Shown here: positions 18,686-27,476 of the stretch, one piece after another
How positions within the stretch are numbered: the stretch's first letter is position 1
How the letters are laid out: every line of letters starts with the position of its first letter
Origin: Planctomycetota bacterium
GTDB taxonomy: Bacteria; Planctomycetota; Brocadiia; Brocadiales; Brocadiaceae
Direction: 5' to 3'
Assembly (NCBI GenBank): GCA_016873165.1
Contig: VGXV01000006.1
Coordinates: 36,764-100,763, forward strand
DNA length: 64,000 bases
Program-made: the position numbers and the translations under genes
The notes under the pieces: generated by a model
Database searches by the model: none
Seen by the model: only the letters and a program-made list of their open reading frames with translations
What the model was told of the DNA's origin: nothing

Positions 18686-19699
18686 ATGACTTTCATCATA
18701 GAGAAACTCAAAGAAAATGATATAGAAACGGTGGTAGACCTTTATTACCACATAGTCGATGAGTTACACTCCAAGAATCCGGAGGTTGACCGTTCGCATT
18801 TCCGGAATATCTATACCTCGGATAAATTAAAAAAACGATTCGACAATAAAAATTGCATTTACCTTGTCGGGAAAGAAAATGGGAACATCATCGGTTTCGT
18901 GTTTGCCTGGATATCTCACCAAATAGGGAATATCTTTTGGTTGGGAATCGAACCGTCATATAGAAGAAAAGGATACGCAAGCAAACTATTAGAGGAAACT
19001 TTGAATATTTTTGCCAACCGGGAGTGTTACAAGGCAAAGTTTTTTACCTATCCTTCGGAGGAACTGGCAAACCATTTCTTTCAAAAGCATGGATTTACGG
19101 AGACTGCTCGCATCGATAAAAGTTTTTTTGGAGTCGGTGTTGTCTTCATGGTAAAGGAAATTACCCCCGTTCCCGAGGAACACCGTATTAAGAAAATCAT
19201 ATTGGCAGGAGAAGCTGGCCAGGGCATTAAACTTATGGCTCATATCCTGGCAAATATCCTTACGAAATTAGAAAAGGAAGTTGCCCTTAATCTTGTTTAC
19301 GACGCTACCGTTCGCGGCGGCAATATCAAAGCGGAGATTGTCTATTCTGACGAACCTATCGACGTTCCTTTTTTCGAAGAAGCGGATATCGCACTTCAAC
19401 TTTCAAGAATACACGACGCCTCTATTAAGGCCAAACATATCCTTATTGAATCTTCCGCATGTGGAACCGACTGTAAAAAATGTGATTTACGCTGCCCGGC
19501 AAGCGACAGAATTCCTTTTGAAAAAATTGCAACAGAACACTTCAGCAGCCCTATTTTTGTAAATATGGTTGCTTTGGGCAAATTACTGCAAAAAATCGGC
19601 ATTACCATTGAACTGGTAAATTTTGACACCGTCTTTCCAACACAATTTTTTGATGAAAATATAAGGGCCATTCGGTATGGATACACCTATCAGGATTAA
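18686..19699 (+). CDS. GNAT acetyltransferase fused to 2-oxoacid:ferredoxin oxidoreductase gamma subunit (KorC/PorC-like)
   Basis: The 337-aa frame has a GNAT domain at 1-155 (acetyl-CoA loop RRKGYAS at 93-99) followed without a break by a gamma-subunit domain (168-337; IILAGEAGQG at 171-180, YDATVRGGNIKAEIVYSD at 205-222). A four-cysteine group, Cys259-x3-Cys263-x2-Cys266-x3-Cys270, could bind a metal or Fe-S cluster and is not something I expect in this subunit. Its end overlaps the fumarase alpha start by 23 bp, linking it to reductive or oxidative TCA reactions. The alpha and beta subunits are not in the window. No clear Shine-Dalgarno precedes 18686, which directly follows the gmd deletion junction, so the true 5' end may have been altered. 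Confidence 0.8.
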   Translation: MTFIIEKLKENDIETVVDLYYHIVDELHSKNPEVDRSHFRNIYTSDKLKKRFDNKNCIYLVGKENGNIIGFVFAWISHQIGNIFWLGIEPSYRRKGYASKLLEETLNIFANRECYKAKFFTYPSEELANHFFQKHGFTETARIDKSFFGVGVVFMVKEITPVPEEHRIKKIILAGEAGQGIKLMAHILANILTKLEKEVALNLVYDATVRGGNIKAEIVYSDEPIDVPFFEEADIALQLSRIHDASIKAKHILIESSACGTDCKKCDLRCPASDRIPFEKIATEHFSSPIFVNMVALGKLLQKIGITIELVNFDTVFPTQFFDENIRAIRYGYTYQD

Positions 19700-20537
19700 C
19701 GCGGCAGAAATTTCAGAAACCGTTTCACAACTTTGCCAGGATGCAAATTTTAATTTGGGTTCCGATGTTGTCAAGGCTTTGGCGCTTGCCCATGAAAAAG
19801 AAGAATCTCCTGTTGCAAAAGAAATTCTTTCCGAATTATTAGAAAATGCAAAAATTGCCCGAAAAAATACAATGCCCTTATGCCAGGATACCGGAGTTGC
19901 TGTTGTATTCGTTGAAATGGGTCAAAATGTCGAGATTATCGGCGGTTGCATCTACGATGCAATCAATGCAGGAGTTCATAAAGGATACAAAAAGGGGTTT
20001 TTGCGAAAATCTATCGTTGCAGATCCTCTCGGACGGACGAATACAAATGATAATACCCCTGCTATTATTCATACAGAATTTGTCGCTGAAAATCATTTAA
20101 AGATCACTTTTATGGCAAAGGGCGGCGGATGCGAAAATATGAGCAAAATCGCCATGCTAACCCCTGCCGATGGCAGGGAGGGATTGATTCATTTTGTTGT
20201 GGAAACGGTCGCACATGCAATGGCAAATCCATGCCCGCCGATTATTGTGGGAGTCGGAATGGGCGGGACATTTGATTATGCCGCCCTCCTGGCAAAAAAA
20301 TCCTTGCTACGTCCCGTTGGCTCGGAAAATAAGAATCCTGACACGGCACAATTGGAAAAAGAACTTTTGGATAAAATAAATAATCTGGGGATAGGCGCAC
20401 AAGGTTTAGGGGGCAGAATAACCGCCCTGGCAGTTCATGTGGAAAGCCATCCTTGCCACATAGCAAGCCTTCCTGTCGCAGTCAATATAGACTGTCATTC
20501 TCATCGTGTAAAAACAGCAATATTGGGAAGTAAATAG
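19677..20537 (+). CDS. Fumarate hydratase class I, alpha subunit
   Basis: The 286-aa protein matches the N-terminal (alpha) domain of oxygen-sensitive, 4Fe-4S class I fumarases and tartrate dehydratases. Likely cluster and active-site segments are MPLCQDTGV (Cys69), KGGGCENMS (Cys152), NPCPPIIVGVGMGG (Cys186), and VESHPCHIASLPV near the end. It interconverts fumarate and malate with the beta subunit, encoded 2 bp downstream. It overlaps the oxidoreductase fusion gene by 23 bp. A tartrate dehydratase role is less likely given that neighbour. Confidence 0.92.
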   Translation: MDTPIRINAAEISETVSQLCQDANFNLGSDVVKALALAHEKEESPVAKEILSELLENAKIARKNTMPLCQDTGVAVVFVEMGQNVEIIGGCIYDAINAGVHKGYKKGFLRKSIVADPLGRTNTNDNTPAIIHTEFVAENHLKITFMAKGGGCENMSKIAMLTPADGREGLIHFVVETVAHAMANPCPPIIVGVGMGGTFDYAALLAKKSLLRPVGSENKNPDTAQLEKELLDKINNLGIGAQGLGGRITALAVHVESHPCHIASLPVAVNIDCHSHRVKTAILGSK

Positions 20538-20539
20538 TT

Positions 20540-21124
20540 ATGACAAACATTATATCCATAAATACACCCCTGTCAGACTCTGTCGTCGAAAAACTGAAAA
20601 TAGGGGATAAAGTCAAAATCAGCGGCATACTTTATACTGCAAGAGACGCAGCACACAAAAGGCTTGCAAGCCTTGCTGAACAAGGCAAGGAATTGCCCTT
20701 TGACATAAAAAACCAGATTATTTATTACGTAGGTCCGAGTCCGGCGCCGCCAGGCATGCCTATCGGGTCGTGCGGACCGACCACGAGCTATCGAATGGAC
20801 AAATATACGCCACTATTATTGTCTCTCGGATTAAAAGCAACCATTGGCAAAGGAAACCGTTCCGAAGAAGTGCTGGAAGCCATGAAAAAGTATAAGGCCG
20901 TCTATTTTGTCGCTACAGGCGGCGCTGCCGCATTACTGGCTCAATCAGTAAAAAAAGCAGAAATAGTGGCATATGAAGATTTGGGAACAGAAGCAATCAG
21001 GAAGCTGGAGGTTGAAAACTTTCCGGTAATTGTCGCAAATGATATTCATGGAAACGATTTATATAAAGAAGGTATTGTAACTTATTCAAAGACTTCCCTT
21101 TCTCATAGATCAAAAACAGCCTGA
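20540..21124 (+). CDS. Fumarate hydratase class I, beta subunit
   Basis: The 194-aa protein is the C-terminal (beta) domain of class I fumarase. Signatures are YVGPSPAPPGMPIGSCGP, the substrate-binding TTSYRMDKYTP, and GKGNRSEEV followed by YFVATGGAAALLA. It begins two bases after the alpha stop and forms the active hydrolyase with that subunit. The split alpha/beta arrangement is usual in anaerobes. The convergent Smr gene follows after 76 bp. Confidence 0.92.
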   Translation: MTNIISINTPLSDSVVEKLKIGDKVKISGILYTARDAAHKRLASLAEQGKELPFDIKNQIIYYVGPSPAPPGMPIGSCGPTTSYRMDKYTPLLLSLGLKATIGKGNRSEEVLEAMKKYKAVYFVATGGAAALLAQSVKKAEIVAYEDLGTEAIRKLEVENFPVIVANDIHGNDLYKEGIVTYSKTSLSHRSKTA

Positions 21125-21200
21125 GACCTTTATCCCCAATGAAAAACCAATACCCATTTATATATTTATATCTTCTCATAAAGAGATAAAATGCTATTCC

Positions 21201-21455
21201 TCAATGTTTAAACCGTACAAAAAACCTTCCAAAATTATCCCGGTCTTTATCAATTCGATGATACATTCTTTTAATTTCCGAACGATTGAGAAACCTCAAA
21301 ACAGTCTTCTTTAACTGTCCGGTTCCCTTCCCGGGAATAATTTCCACGAGTGCAATTCTTTTCTCAACAGCTTCATTCATCACCCGGTTCAGTTCTTTTT
21401 CAATCAAAAGACCCTTCTTGCAAATCTCGTGTAAATCCAGTTTTAATTTTGCCAT
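21201..21455 (-). CDS. Small Smr-domain protein
   Basis: The 84-aa protein is a near-minimal Smr (small MutS-related) domain: LDLHE at 6-10 and IIPGKGTGQLKKTVLRFL in the middle match the conserved LDLH and GKGxG motifs. Stand-alone Smr proteins bind branched DNA or RNA and several cut nucleic acid. It lies 4 bp after the stop of the hemerythrin-HD-GYP gene on the same strand and is probably cotranscribed; a functional link is not evident. Confidence 0.8.
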   Translation of the reverse strand: MAKLKLDLHEICKKGLLIEKELNRVMNEAVEKRIALVEIIPGKGTGQLKKTVLRFLNRSEIKRMYHRIDKDRDNFGRFFVRFKH

Positions 21456-21459
21456 AGAT

Positions 21460-23430
21460 TCATTTTTTTTCTTTTTTCTTTTCTTCCAGATAATGTTCGT
21501 ATACTTTTTCTTTTATCATCAGTTCCACAATATCTTTGTCCAACTCGCCATTATTTACCATAGATATCAATATTTGATATACTTTTTCCAATGGCATCGC
21601 CTTTTTGTATGGCCGGTCAGCAGCCGTAAGAGCTTCCGTAATATCGGTAACCGCCATTAAGCGGCCTTCAAATGGTATCTCATTCCCCTTAAGTCCCAGA
21701 GGATATCCTTTCCCATTAATATACTCATGATGCGCTCCGGCAAAGAACGGCACATTTTTGAGTTTCTTTGTAAAAGGAATTTGTTCAAGCATTTTCATTG
21801 TAACAACGGCATGATTCTGCATAACCTTTCTTTCCTCTTCCGTAATACTTCCCCTGCGGATAGAAAGGTTTTTCAATTCATTTTCAGTCAAATAATTCTG
21901 CTCATTTCCGTCTGCGTCTCTATACGTTAATTTGCTTATCATTCTCAATCGTTCTAATTTATTATCTTCCAGAAATTCTCCCGGTTTGTTGCACTGGAGA
22001 ACAAATTCTTTCATTTCCTTTAATTCGCATACCCTTCGCCGTGTTTCTTCCTCTAATTTTTCAATTTCGCCTTTTTCGGCATTTCTTTCCATCAACTCCA
22101 ATCTTTTCTGGAGGTATGATTTTTCCGTCTGTTGTATTAAATAATTAAACCTCAATTCCACGTAATAAATCCGGTCAAAAATCGTTTCAAGTTTATTTCC
22201 TTTTTCTACGATATTTACCGGGGTGGTAACTTTTCCAATATCATGCATCCAGGCAGCCATTCTCAATTCATGCATCTGATTTTCGCCAAAATAAACATTT
22301 GCAAAAGGCCCTTCTTTTTGCTCATTAATTGTTTTCGCCATCATTAATGTCAGGTCTGCGACACGTTGAATATGCCCGCCGGTAACGGGTGATTTTTCGT
22401 CAATCGCAGTGGCCATTACCTTTACAAACGAGCTAAACAATTCTTCCATGTCTCTAATCAGCTTTGCATTCGTAAATGCAACTGCTGCCTGGGAAGCGAG
22501 AGAATGTATAAGATTCTCATAATCAGCAGAAAAGGGAATCACGTCTCCCGTGCGTTTGTCCTGCGCATTAATAAGCTGAAGAACCCCAATAACATCGTCC
22601 TCATGGTTTTTCATGGGAACCACAAGCATGGATTTTGTCCGATATTTAGTGGCCGAATCAAATTTTTTTGGCCCTGTAAAATCAAACAATTGAGAATCAT
22701 ACACATCGGGAATATTAACAATGACATCGTTAATTGCAGTATATGCAGAGACATTAGACTCTTTTAATTCAACCGGCGGAAATGTTATTTCATTACCGGA
22801 GACTCCTCCCATTCTGATTTTCATGGAAACATTTTGCAGGATTTTAAATTTCAGGTACTCACCTTCTTTAATATAGAGCGTACCTGCGTCAGCATTCGTA
22901 AACTCACGAGCTTCATCAACAATCATTTCAAGCAATTTATCCAGATTTCTCTCTCCGGAAAGAGCGCGCCCGATATCAACAAGCTTCGTTATTAAATTTT
23001 TCAGATCTTTTGTGTAATTTTCATTCTCGTTTTTGTTTTTTATAAATATGGCTATTTTCTTATCTTCCTCGAAAATGTGTTTTTCTATCCAGTCACATAC
23101 TTGCTGCCGTATTTGTACTATCAGGTTTACCGTAATATCGTGATTATTTATTTTCTTTTCTAAAGTAAGAATGTCTTTTTTAAACTGCAGATGTTCGTTC
23201 TTGTGCTTTCTCAGATCATCATAATGTTCACTCAACATTAAAAGTTCCTCATCGCGGAAATGCTTCACCACATACCACGACAGATACTCCAGCACTTCTA
23301 ATGCCGCTTTCCCGCCGTTGCCCGTTTCTATTTCATCAAGAAATGCATTCATCCTTTTGAAAATTTCTTTGTGCTGTTCATCAACTGATAAAATACCAGT
23401 AGCTAAATCATCTCTCCATTGAAATTTCAT
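21460..23430 (-). CDS. Bacteriohemerythrin - GAF - HD-GYP cyclic-di-GMP phosphodiesterase
   Basis: The 656-aa cytoplasmic sensor has three parts. Residues 1-130 are a bacteriohemerythrin with the di-iron ligands visible in VDEQHKEIF, YVVKHFRDEE and HKNEHLQF; it should bind O2 or NO. Residues 150-320 are a GAF domain. Residues 330-650 are HD-GYP, with AAWMHDIGKVTTP and HHEYINGKGYPLGL as the catalytic HD and GYP motifs, expected to hydrolyse cyclic-di-GMP. The long coiled insert (about 420-500) inside the HD-GYP part is unusual. A gas-responsive switch on c-di-GMP, and hence on surface polymer production, is inferred. The start has a purine-rich GAGGGCAGG upstream. Confidence 0.9.
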   Translation of the reverse strand: MKFQWRDDLATGILSVDEQHKEIFKRMNAFLDEIETGNGGKAALEVLEYLSWYVVKHFRDEELLMLSEHYDDLRKHKNEHLQFKKDILTLEKKINNHDITVNLIVQIRQQVCDWIEKHIFEEDKKIAIFIKNKNENENYTKDLKNLITKLVDIGRALSGERNLDKLLEMIVDEAREFTNADAGTLYIKEGEYLKFKILQNVSMKIRMGGVSGNEITFPPVELKESNVSAYTAINDVIVNIPDVYDSQLFDFTGPKKFDSATKYRTKSMLVVPMKNHEDDVIGVLQLINAQDKRTGDVIPFSADYENLIHSLASQAAVAFTNAKLIRDMEELFSSFVKVMATAIDEKSPVTGGHIQRVADLTLMMAKTINEQKEGPFANVYFGENQMHELRMAAWMHDIGKVTTPVNIVEKGNKLETIFDRIYYVELRFNYLIQQTEKSYLQKRLELMERNAEKGEIEKLEEETRRRVCELKEMKEFVLQCNKPGEFLEDNKLERLRMISKLTYRDADGNEQNYLTENELKNLSIRRGSITEEERKVMQNHAVVTMKMLEQIPFTKKLKNVPFFAGAHHEYINGKGYPLGLKGNEIPFEGRLMAVTDITEALTAADRPYKKAMPLEKVYQILISMVNNGELDKDIVELMIKEKVYEHYLEEKKKEKK

Positions 23431-23641
23431 GTGCCTGCCCTCACAAAATATTGTGGGTTTGTAATTGTTTTAAAATCAGGAAAACGACAGAATGATATAA
23501 GAATAAGAACGAAAAAAGTCTATCAAATACGATGGATGAGTGCAAGTGCTATATTATTAAGAACATAAAAGAATTGCATCTTGCAGTCTATGAGAAAATA
23601 ACGCTTTTTTGACATCACGTCTTTTTTTTTACAAGAAAATC

Positions 23642-23670
23642 TTGGCATTTTTGCCAGAAATGATGATAAT
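23642..23670 (+). promoter_or_regulatory. Candidate sigma70 promoter for the M48 protease gene
   Basis: TTGGCA (23642-23647) and GATAAT (23665-23670) are separated by exactly 17 bp, about 90 bp before the start at 23760. The -35 overlaps a small hairpin (TGGCATTTTTGCCA). The rest of the 329-bp divergent gap (23431-23759) shows no gene. Confidence 0.45.
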
Positions 23671-23759
23671 ATTCTGGCTTTGTATCTTATCTTTTATCTT
23701 CTTCCCATTTTGGAATATAGGCATTTAAAAAACCATTTTATTATCTGCTTATCGTATTT

Positions 23760-25010
23760 ATGGAAACCTATCTCACCGTTGTATTCATTGCATATATTTG
23801 TGTGGTAATTGCAGGATACTGGCTGGACTACCTTAATCTTTCACACTTAAAAAAAGAAGGGAACAAAATCCCTCCTGACTTTGAGGGTTATATAGACCAG
23901 GAATTACTCAATAAGACACAGCGGTACATTATTGAAAATACTAAATTCGATTTTATCAGCTCTCTTTTCCATAATGCAATTTTACTGGTATTCCTCTTCG
24001 GAGGGCTGCTTAATACTTACAATTCATGGATGGCTTCACTGAAAATGCCCTTTATTATTTCAGGATTAATCTTTTTTTTGATTTTGCTGTATGCCGATAC
24101 CATCATCATGATTCCCTTCAAATGGTATCAGACTTTTGTTATTGAGAATAAATACGGCTTCACCACCTCAACTATGAAGCTATGGCTAACAGACCTCTGG
24201 AAATCGCTCCTGATAACTACCATCATTATATCTTTGATAATTTCAATAGGATTCCTCATTGTGCAGGCAAGTCCTGACCTGTGGTGGCTCTGGATCTGGT
24301 GTTTTTTCTTATGCTTCAGCATTCTTATGATGTATGTATTCCCTTATGTAATAGCGCCGGTCTTCAATAAATTTACTCCTGTGGAAGACGAATCGCTTCA
24401 GGAAGGAATACGGGGACTTATGAAAAAGGCAGGCATCACCGTAAAGAGTGTGTTTAAGATGGACGCGTCAAAGAGGACGAAACACACAAATGCGTATTTT
24501 ACCGGCATTGGCAAGGTAAAAAGAATTGTCCTCTACGATACGTTGCTTGAGAAAATGGAAAAGGACGAAATACTATCGGTGCTTGCGCACGAAGCAGGAC
24601 ACTGGAAGAAAAAACATCTTTTAAAACACCTTATTGTTTCAGAAATAATTGCAATAATCGTAGTGTTCGTGTCGTTCAAAATAATGCAAACGGAAGGTCT
24701 CATACATCTCTTTCATTTAAAAGAAAGCACCTTTTTCGCAAAGATCGTTCTTATTGGATTTTTAGGCTCTATCGTATCATTCCCTTTTACCCCCCTTCCC
24801 CTCTATTTTTCAAGAAAACACGAATATGAGGCCGACACATTTTCCTATGACATTACAAAAGACCGCAAAAGTATGATAAGTACGCTCGTAAAGCTTTCCA
24901 AAGATAATCTTTCTAACCTCTACCCACATCCGCTCTATGCGGCTTTTCATTATTCTCATCCGCCGGTGTTAGAAAGAATAAAAGAACTTAAAGCTGAAAA
25001 TAACGCATAG
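23760..25010 (+). CDS. M48 family membrane metalloprotease (Ste24/CAAX prenyl protease-like)
   Basis: The 416-aa protein has hydrophobic segments near 5-22, 65-82, 97-118, 148-170, 175-205 and two after 290, the usual polytopic M48A layout. The zinc site is HEAGH (277-281), with the third ligand in KHEYEAD near 355. Length matches full Ste24-type enzymes. Bacterial members degrade or process membrane proteins. It stands alone with a likely promoter upstream; no specific substrate is indicated. Confidence 0.9.
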   Translation: METYLTVVFIAYICVVIAGYWLDYLNLSHLKKEGNKIPPDFEGYIDQELLNKTQRYIIENTKFDFISSLFHNAILLVFLFGGLLNTYNSWMASLKMPFIISGLIFFLILLYADTIIMIPFKWYQTFVIENKYGFTTSTMKLWLTDLWKSLLITTIIISLIISIGFLIVQASPDLWWLWIWCFFLCFSILMMYVFPYVIAPVFNKFTPVEDESLQEGIRGLMKKAGITVKSVFKMDASKRTKHTNAYFTGIGKVKRIVLYDTLLEKMEKDEILSVLAHEAGHWKKKHLLKHLIVSEIIAIIVVFVSFKIMQTEGLIHLFHLKESTFFAKIVLIGFLGSIVSFPFTPLPLYFSRKHEYEADTFSYDITKDRKSMISTLVKLSKDNLSNLYPHPLYAAFHYSHPPVLERIKELKAENNA

Positions 25011-25351
25011 CGAAAATAACACACATGGGAGTATAAAAAGCAGAAAAATTTGATTGTATACGCCTTTTTATAGAATAAAAATCATTTATTTAATTTTTTC
25101 CCATTTATTATTGCATCACTCCCGACATCTTTCTGTAGTTTTTTTCTGTTAGGAAGTGTGGCAGAACGGGTAATCCGGCAATCACCGAGTCCTGTTCTTG
25201 GTTCCTTCAAAATAAGAGTAATAGAAGAAAGTTGTTTTTCACTTTAAAAAAACAATGCCGCCGAGTTTAAAAGTGGCAGATGTTCCTGCTATTCATATTA
25301 CTTGTGGATACCGTATAAACCTTTTGGTTTAAAATAAACTGAAAAAACAGA
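25011..25351. other. Intergenic region, no gene recognised
   Basis: The 341 bp between the M48 gene and the third radical SAM gene hold no convincing coding frame. A stretch near 25150-25215 has faint tRNA-like character but does not fold into a full cloverleaf. A small inverted repeat AACCTTTTGGTT lies at 25318-25329, some 20 bp before the next start. Confidence 0.5.
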
Positions 25352-26773
25352 ATGAAAGATATATTACATAAAAATGTTTTATTAGTTGGCGCCACAACTG
25401 GTATGGCAACAAATGGATTGCTTTATTTGACCTCTTATTTATACCGTAACGGCATTAATGCTCTATGTCAATTGCGCGATAATAACACTTCCGACGATGC
25501 CTTGAAAACAAATATTTTTCGGCTCTTGATAGAACATCATCCCACATTAGTGGGTGTTAGTATAAAATGGTTTCAACATATAGCACGCGGCTTGAGAATT
25601 TGCAATCTGGTAAAAAGTTACTCGCATTCAATTAAGGTGGTTGTAGGCGGTAATACGGCATCTTATTTCCGGTATGATATTATCCATAATGAAAATGTTG
25701 ATTATATCATTTGCGGGGATGGAGAACTGCCATTGTTAATGCTCTGCCAGGGGAAAGATGAAATCCCTAATTTTGTATATAAAGAACATCGTCAGGTTAA
25801 AGAAACAGGCTTCCAATATATTCATAATCATGAGAATTCCGAAAAGATATTTATTTCCGACATTGGCAAAATTGTTATTGAGAAGGATGATTTTTCTTCC
25901 TTTTCGTATCTTTATATTAATACGGGAAAAGGCTGCAACCAGAACTGTTTTTATTGCGGGGGAAGCCTACAGACACAAATTAATACGTTCAACAGGAAAG
26001 TGCCTTTTTACCGGCCTGTAAAATCCGTGCGTAAAGATATTTTGGAGTCTGTTAGATATACCGATACATTGATGTTCGATTTCGAGATAATCGGCGTCGT
26101 TCCCTATAATATCTACGAGCAATCTTTTTCGGGTATTGATCTTAAAACGAAAAATGGTTTTTTTTATTGCTGGGTGTTACCTGCAGATAATTTAATTAAG
26201 CTGTTAGCATTAACATTTAATAAAGTTCAACTTATGATTGACATAGCCAGTTTATCTGAAAACCATCGACTAATACTACGGGAAAAAGGCATGATAAAAG
26301 AACAACCTACCGATGAACAACTCTTTAATATCCTGAGACATTGTAGTGAATTCAAAAATGTGTCGGTAGGTTTCTCTTGTATCCTTGGAATGCCTTTTAT
26401 GGAACATGGTGATATCGGCGCCGGGGAAGAGTGGATTAAAAATATAACAGACAATTTTCCGTCCTTCAATTTCTTGGAATTTGGCAGACTTCACGCCCAA
26501 CCCGGAGCGCCAATGCTGTCAACTTACGAAGATTTTGGAATGAATGTTCCGGCTTTATCTTTTCATGACTATTACAAAGTAAGTGAAATGAATTTGGAAC
26601 AGGGATCCTACCCTGACATAGGACACTTAAAATATCCTCAAATTACTTACAAGGATGAAAAGTTAAACAAAGCCATTACGCTGCATTCAAAAAACATTCT
26701 TATGATGATGCAAAGATATTATAGAGAGAAAGAGAAAACCTGCCTGTTCGGTAAGTGTTCTTTACTGATTTAA
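25352..26773 (+). CDS. B12-binding radical SAM protein, third copy
   Basis: The 473-aa protein has a B12-binding-like N-terminal domain (about 1-140; LVGVSIKWFQH, VVVGGNTAS, YIICGDGE) and a radical SAM core with Cys195-x3-Cys199-x2-Cys202 (GKGCNQNCFYCGG). It differs from the other two copies: the usual DDTxT segment is replaced by LMFDFEIIG, and the C-terminus ends in a CLFGKCSLLI tail with two cysteines. It stands alone at the edge of the decayed island. No substrate can be assigned. Confidence 0.8.
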   Translation: MKDILHKNVLLVGATTGMATNGLLYLTSYLYRNGINALCQLRDNNTSDDALKTNIFRLLIEHHPTLVGVSIKWFQHIARGLRICNLVKSYSHSIKVVVGGNTASYFRYDIIHNENVDYIICGDGELPLLMLCQGKDEIPNFVYKEHRQVKETGFQYIHNHENSEKIFISDIGKIVIEKDDFSSFSYLYINTGKGCNQNCFYCGGSLQTQINTFNRKVPFYRPVKSVRKDILESVRYTDTLMFDFEIIGVVPYNIYEQSFSGIDLKTKNGFFYCWVLPADNLIKLLALTFNKVQLMIDIASLSENHRLILREKGMIKEQPTDEQLFNILRHCSEFKNVSVGFSCILGMPFMEHGDIGAGEEWIKNITDNFPSFNFLEFGRLHAQPGAPMLSTYEDFGMNVPALSFHDYYKVSEMNLEQGSYPDIGHLKYPQITYKDEKLNKAITLHSKNILMMMQRYYREKEKTCLFGKCSLLI

Positions 26774-27107
26774 TATCTATCGCGAAATGGTACTGTAGGG
26801 TTGGGGAGAATGGAATGAAACCCAACATACGGGTAATACTTGGATTTCAAAAACTGTTGCATTTCGTTTCACCTTGCTTTCCGGCAAACAAGGCATCAAA
26901 CTGCCGAAATTATTATTAAACCTCATTCAGGGAGTTATTTTTTTACAATATGTGAGTAGCCAGCGCCAAACATTAAACCACTTTCACAACTCGCATGACA
27001 TCCGCTACCCGATCAAATCATAAATAGCCCCTATTAAATCTACGCTAATCACAAATCAAGGTTTGACACCAGTTCCCAGCAACTCATCTTGCGAAAAAAA
27101 AAGAAAA
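26774..27107. other. Non-coding gap at the island edge
   Basis: Apart from a GTTGGGTT-type hairpin repeat at 26795-26826, I see no gene or structured element in these 334 bp after the radical SAM gene. Confidence 0.5.
26795..26826. repeat. GTTGGGTT-type hairpin repeat, copy 1
   Basis: GTAGGGTTGGGG and GAAACCCAAC form an imperfect inverted repeat. Two relatives occur at 27149-27177 and 28425-28455. Elements of this type are widespread in bacterial genomes. Confidence 0.5.
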
Positions 27108-27234
27108 ACATGGGGTCAAACCTAATCTATTGACAATAAAGAGTTATCGTAGGTTGGGTTGAGGCGCGAAACCCAACACCCTGCGATAAATAGGGACAGC
27201 GGCTGTTTATTTTCATAAAAATGGCAGATGTCCC
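27108..27234. repeat. Island repeat family, copy A (second half inverted)
   Basis: The first part (27108-27143) begins ACATGGGGTCAAACC and is nearly identical to copies C, D and E. The second part (27193-27234) is the hairpin unit of the family, starting GGGACAGC and ending TGTCCC, but in the opposite orientation to the other copies. A GTTGGGTT hairpin lies between them at 27149-27177. No coding capacity. Confidence 0.8.
27149..27177. repeat. GTTGGGTT-type hairpin repeat, copy 2
   Basis: GTTGGGTT and AACCCAAC are perfect inverse arms around GAGGCGCGA. It lies inside island repeat A, between its two halves. Confidence 0.6.
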
Positions 27235-27476
27235 TATTATACTACCTATTATACTACAATTCATTTGGGATATTAATCATGTAAGAAATATCCTCTTTTC
27301 TGTCTATCACACCAAAAGTAATGGTATCCTGAAGCAATATACGTATTTTTATATTTTTTGTCAATAATTTATAAATATGCGTTGACTTTCAAGTTTTTGT
27401 TTGTTAGAAGGCAGAAACTGTATAGTAACTTGTTGGGCGGTCAGTAGGTTTTATTATTAGGCAAAGAAGGGCTGGC

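Noticed and set aside
25150..25215. tRNA-like stretch (GGAAGTGTGGCAGAACGGG)
   Set aside because: The start recalls a class II tRNA acceptor and D-arm, but no matching acceptor 3' strand, anticodon arm or T-arm can be folded.
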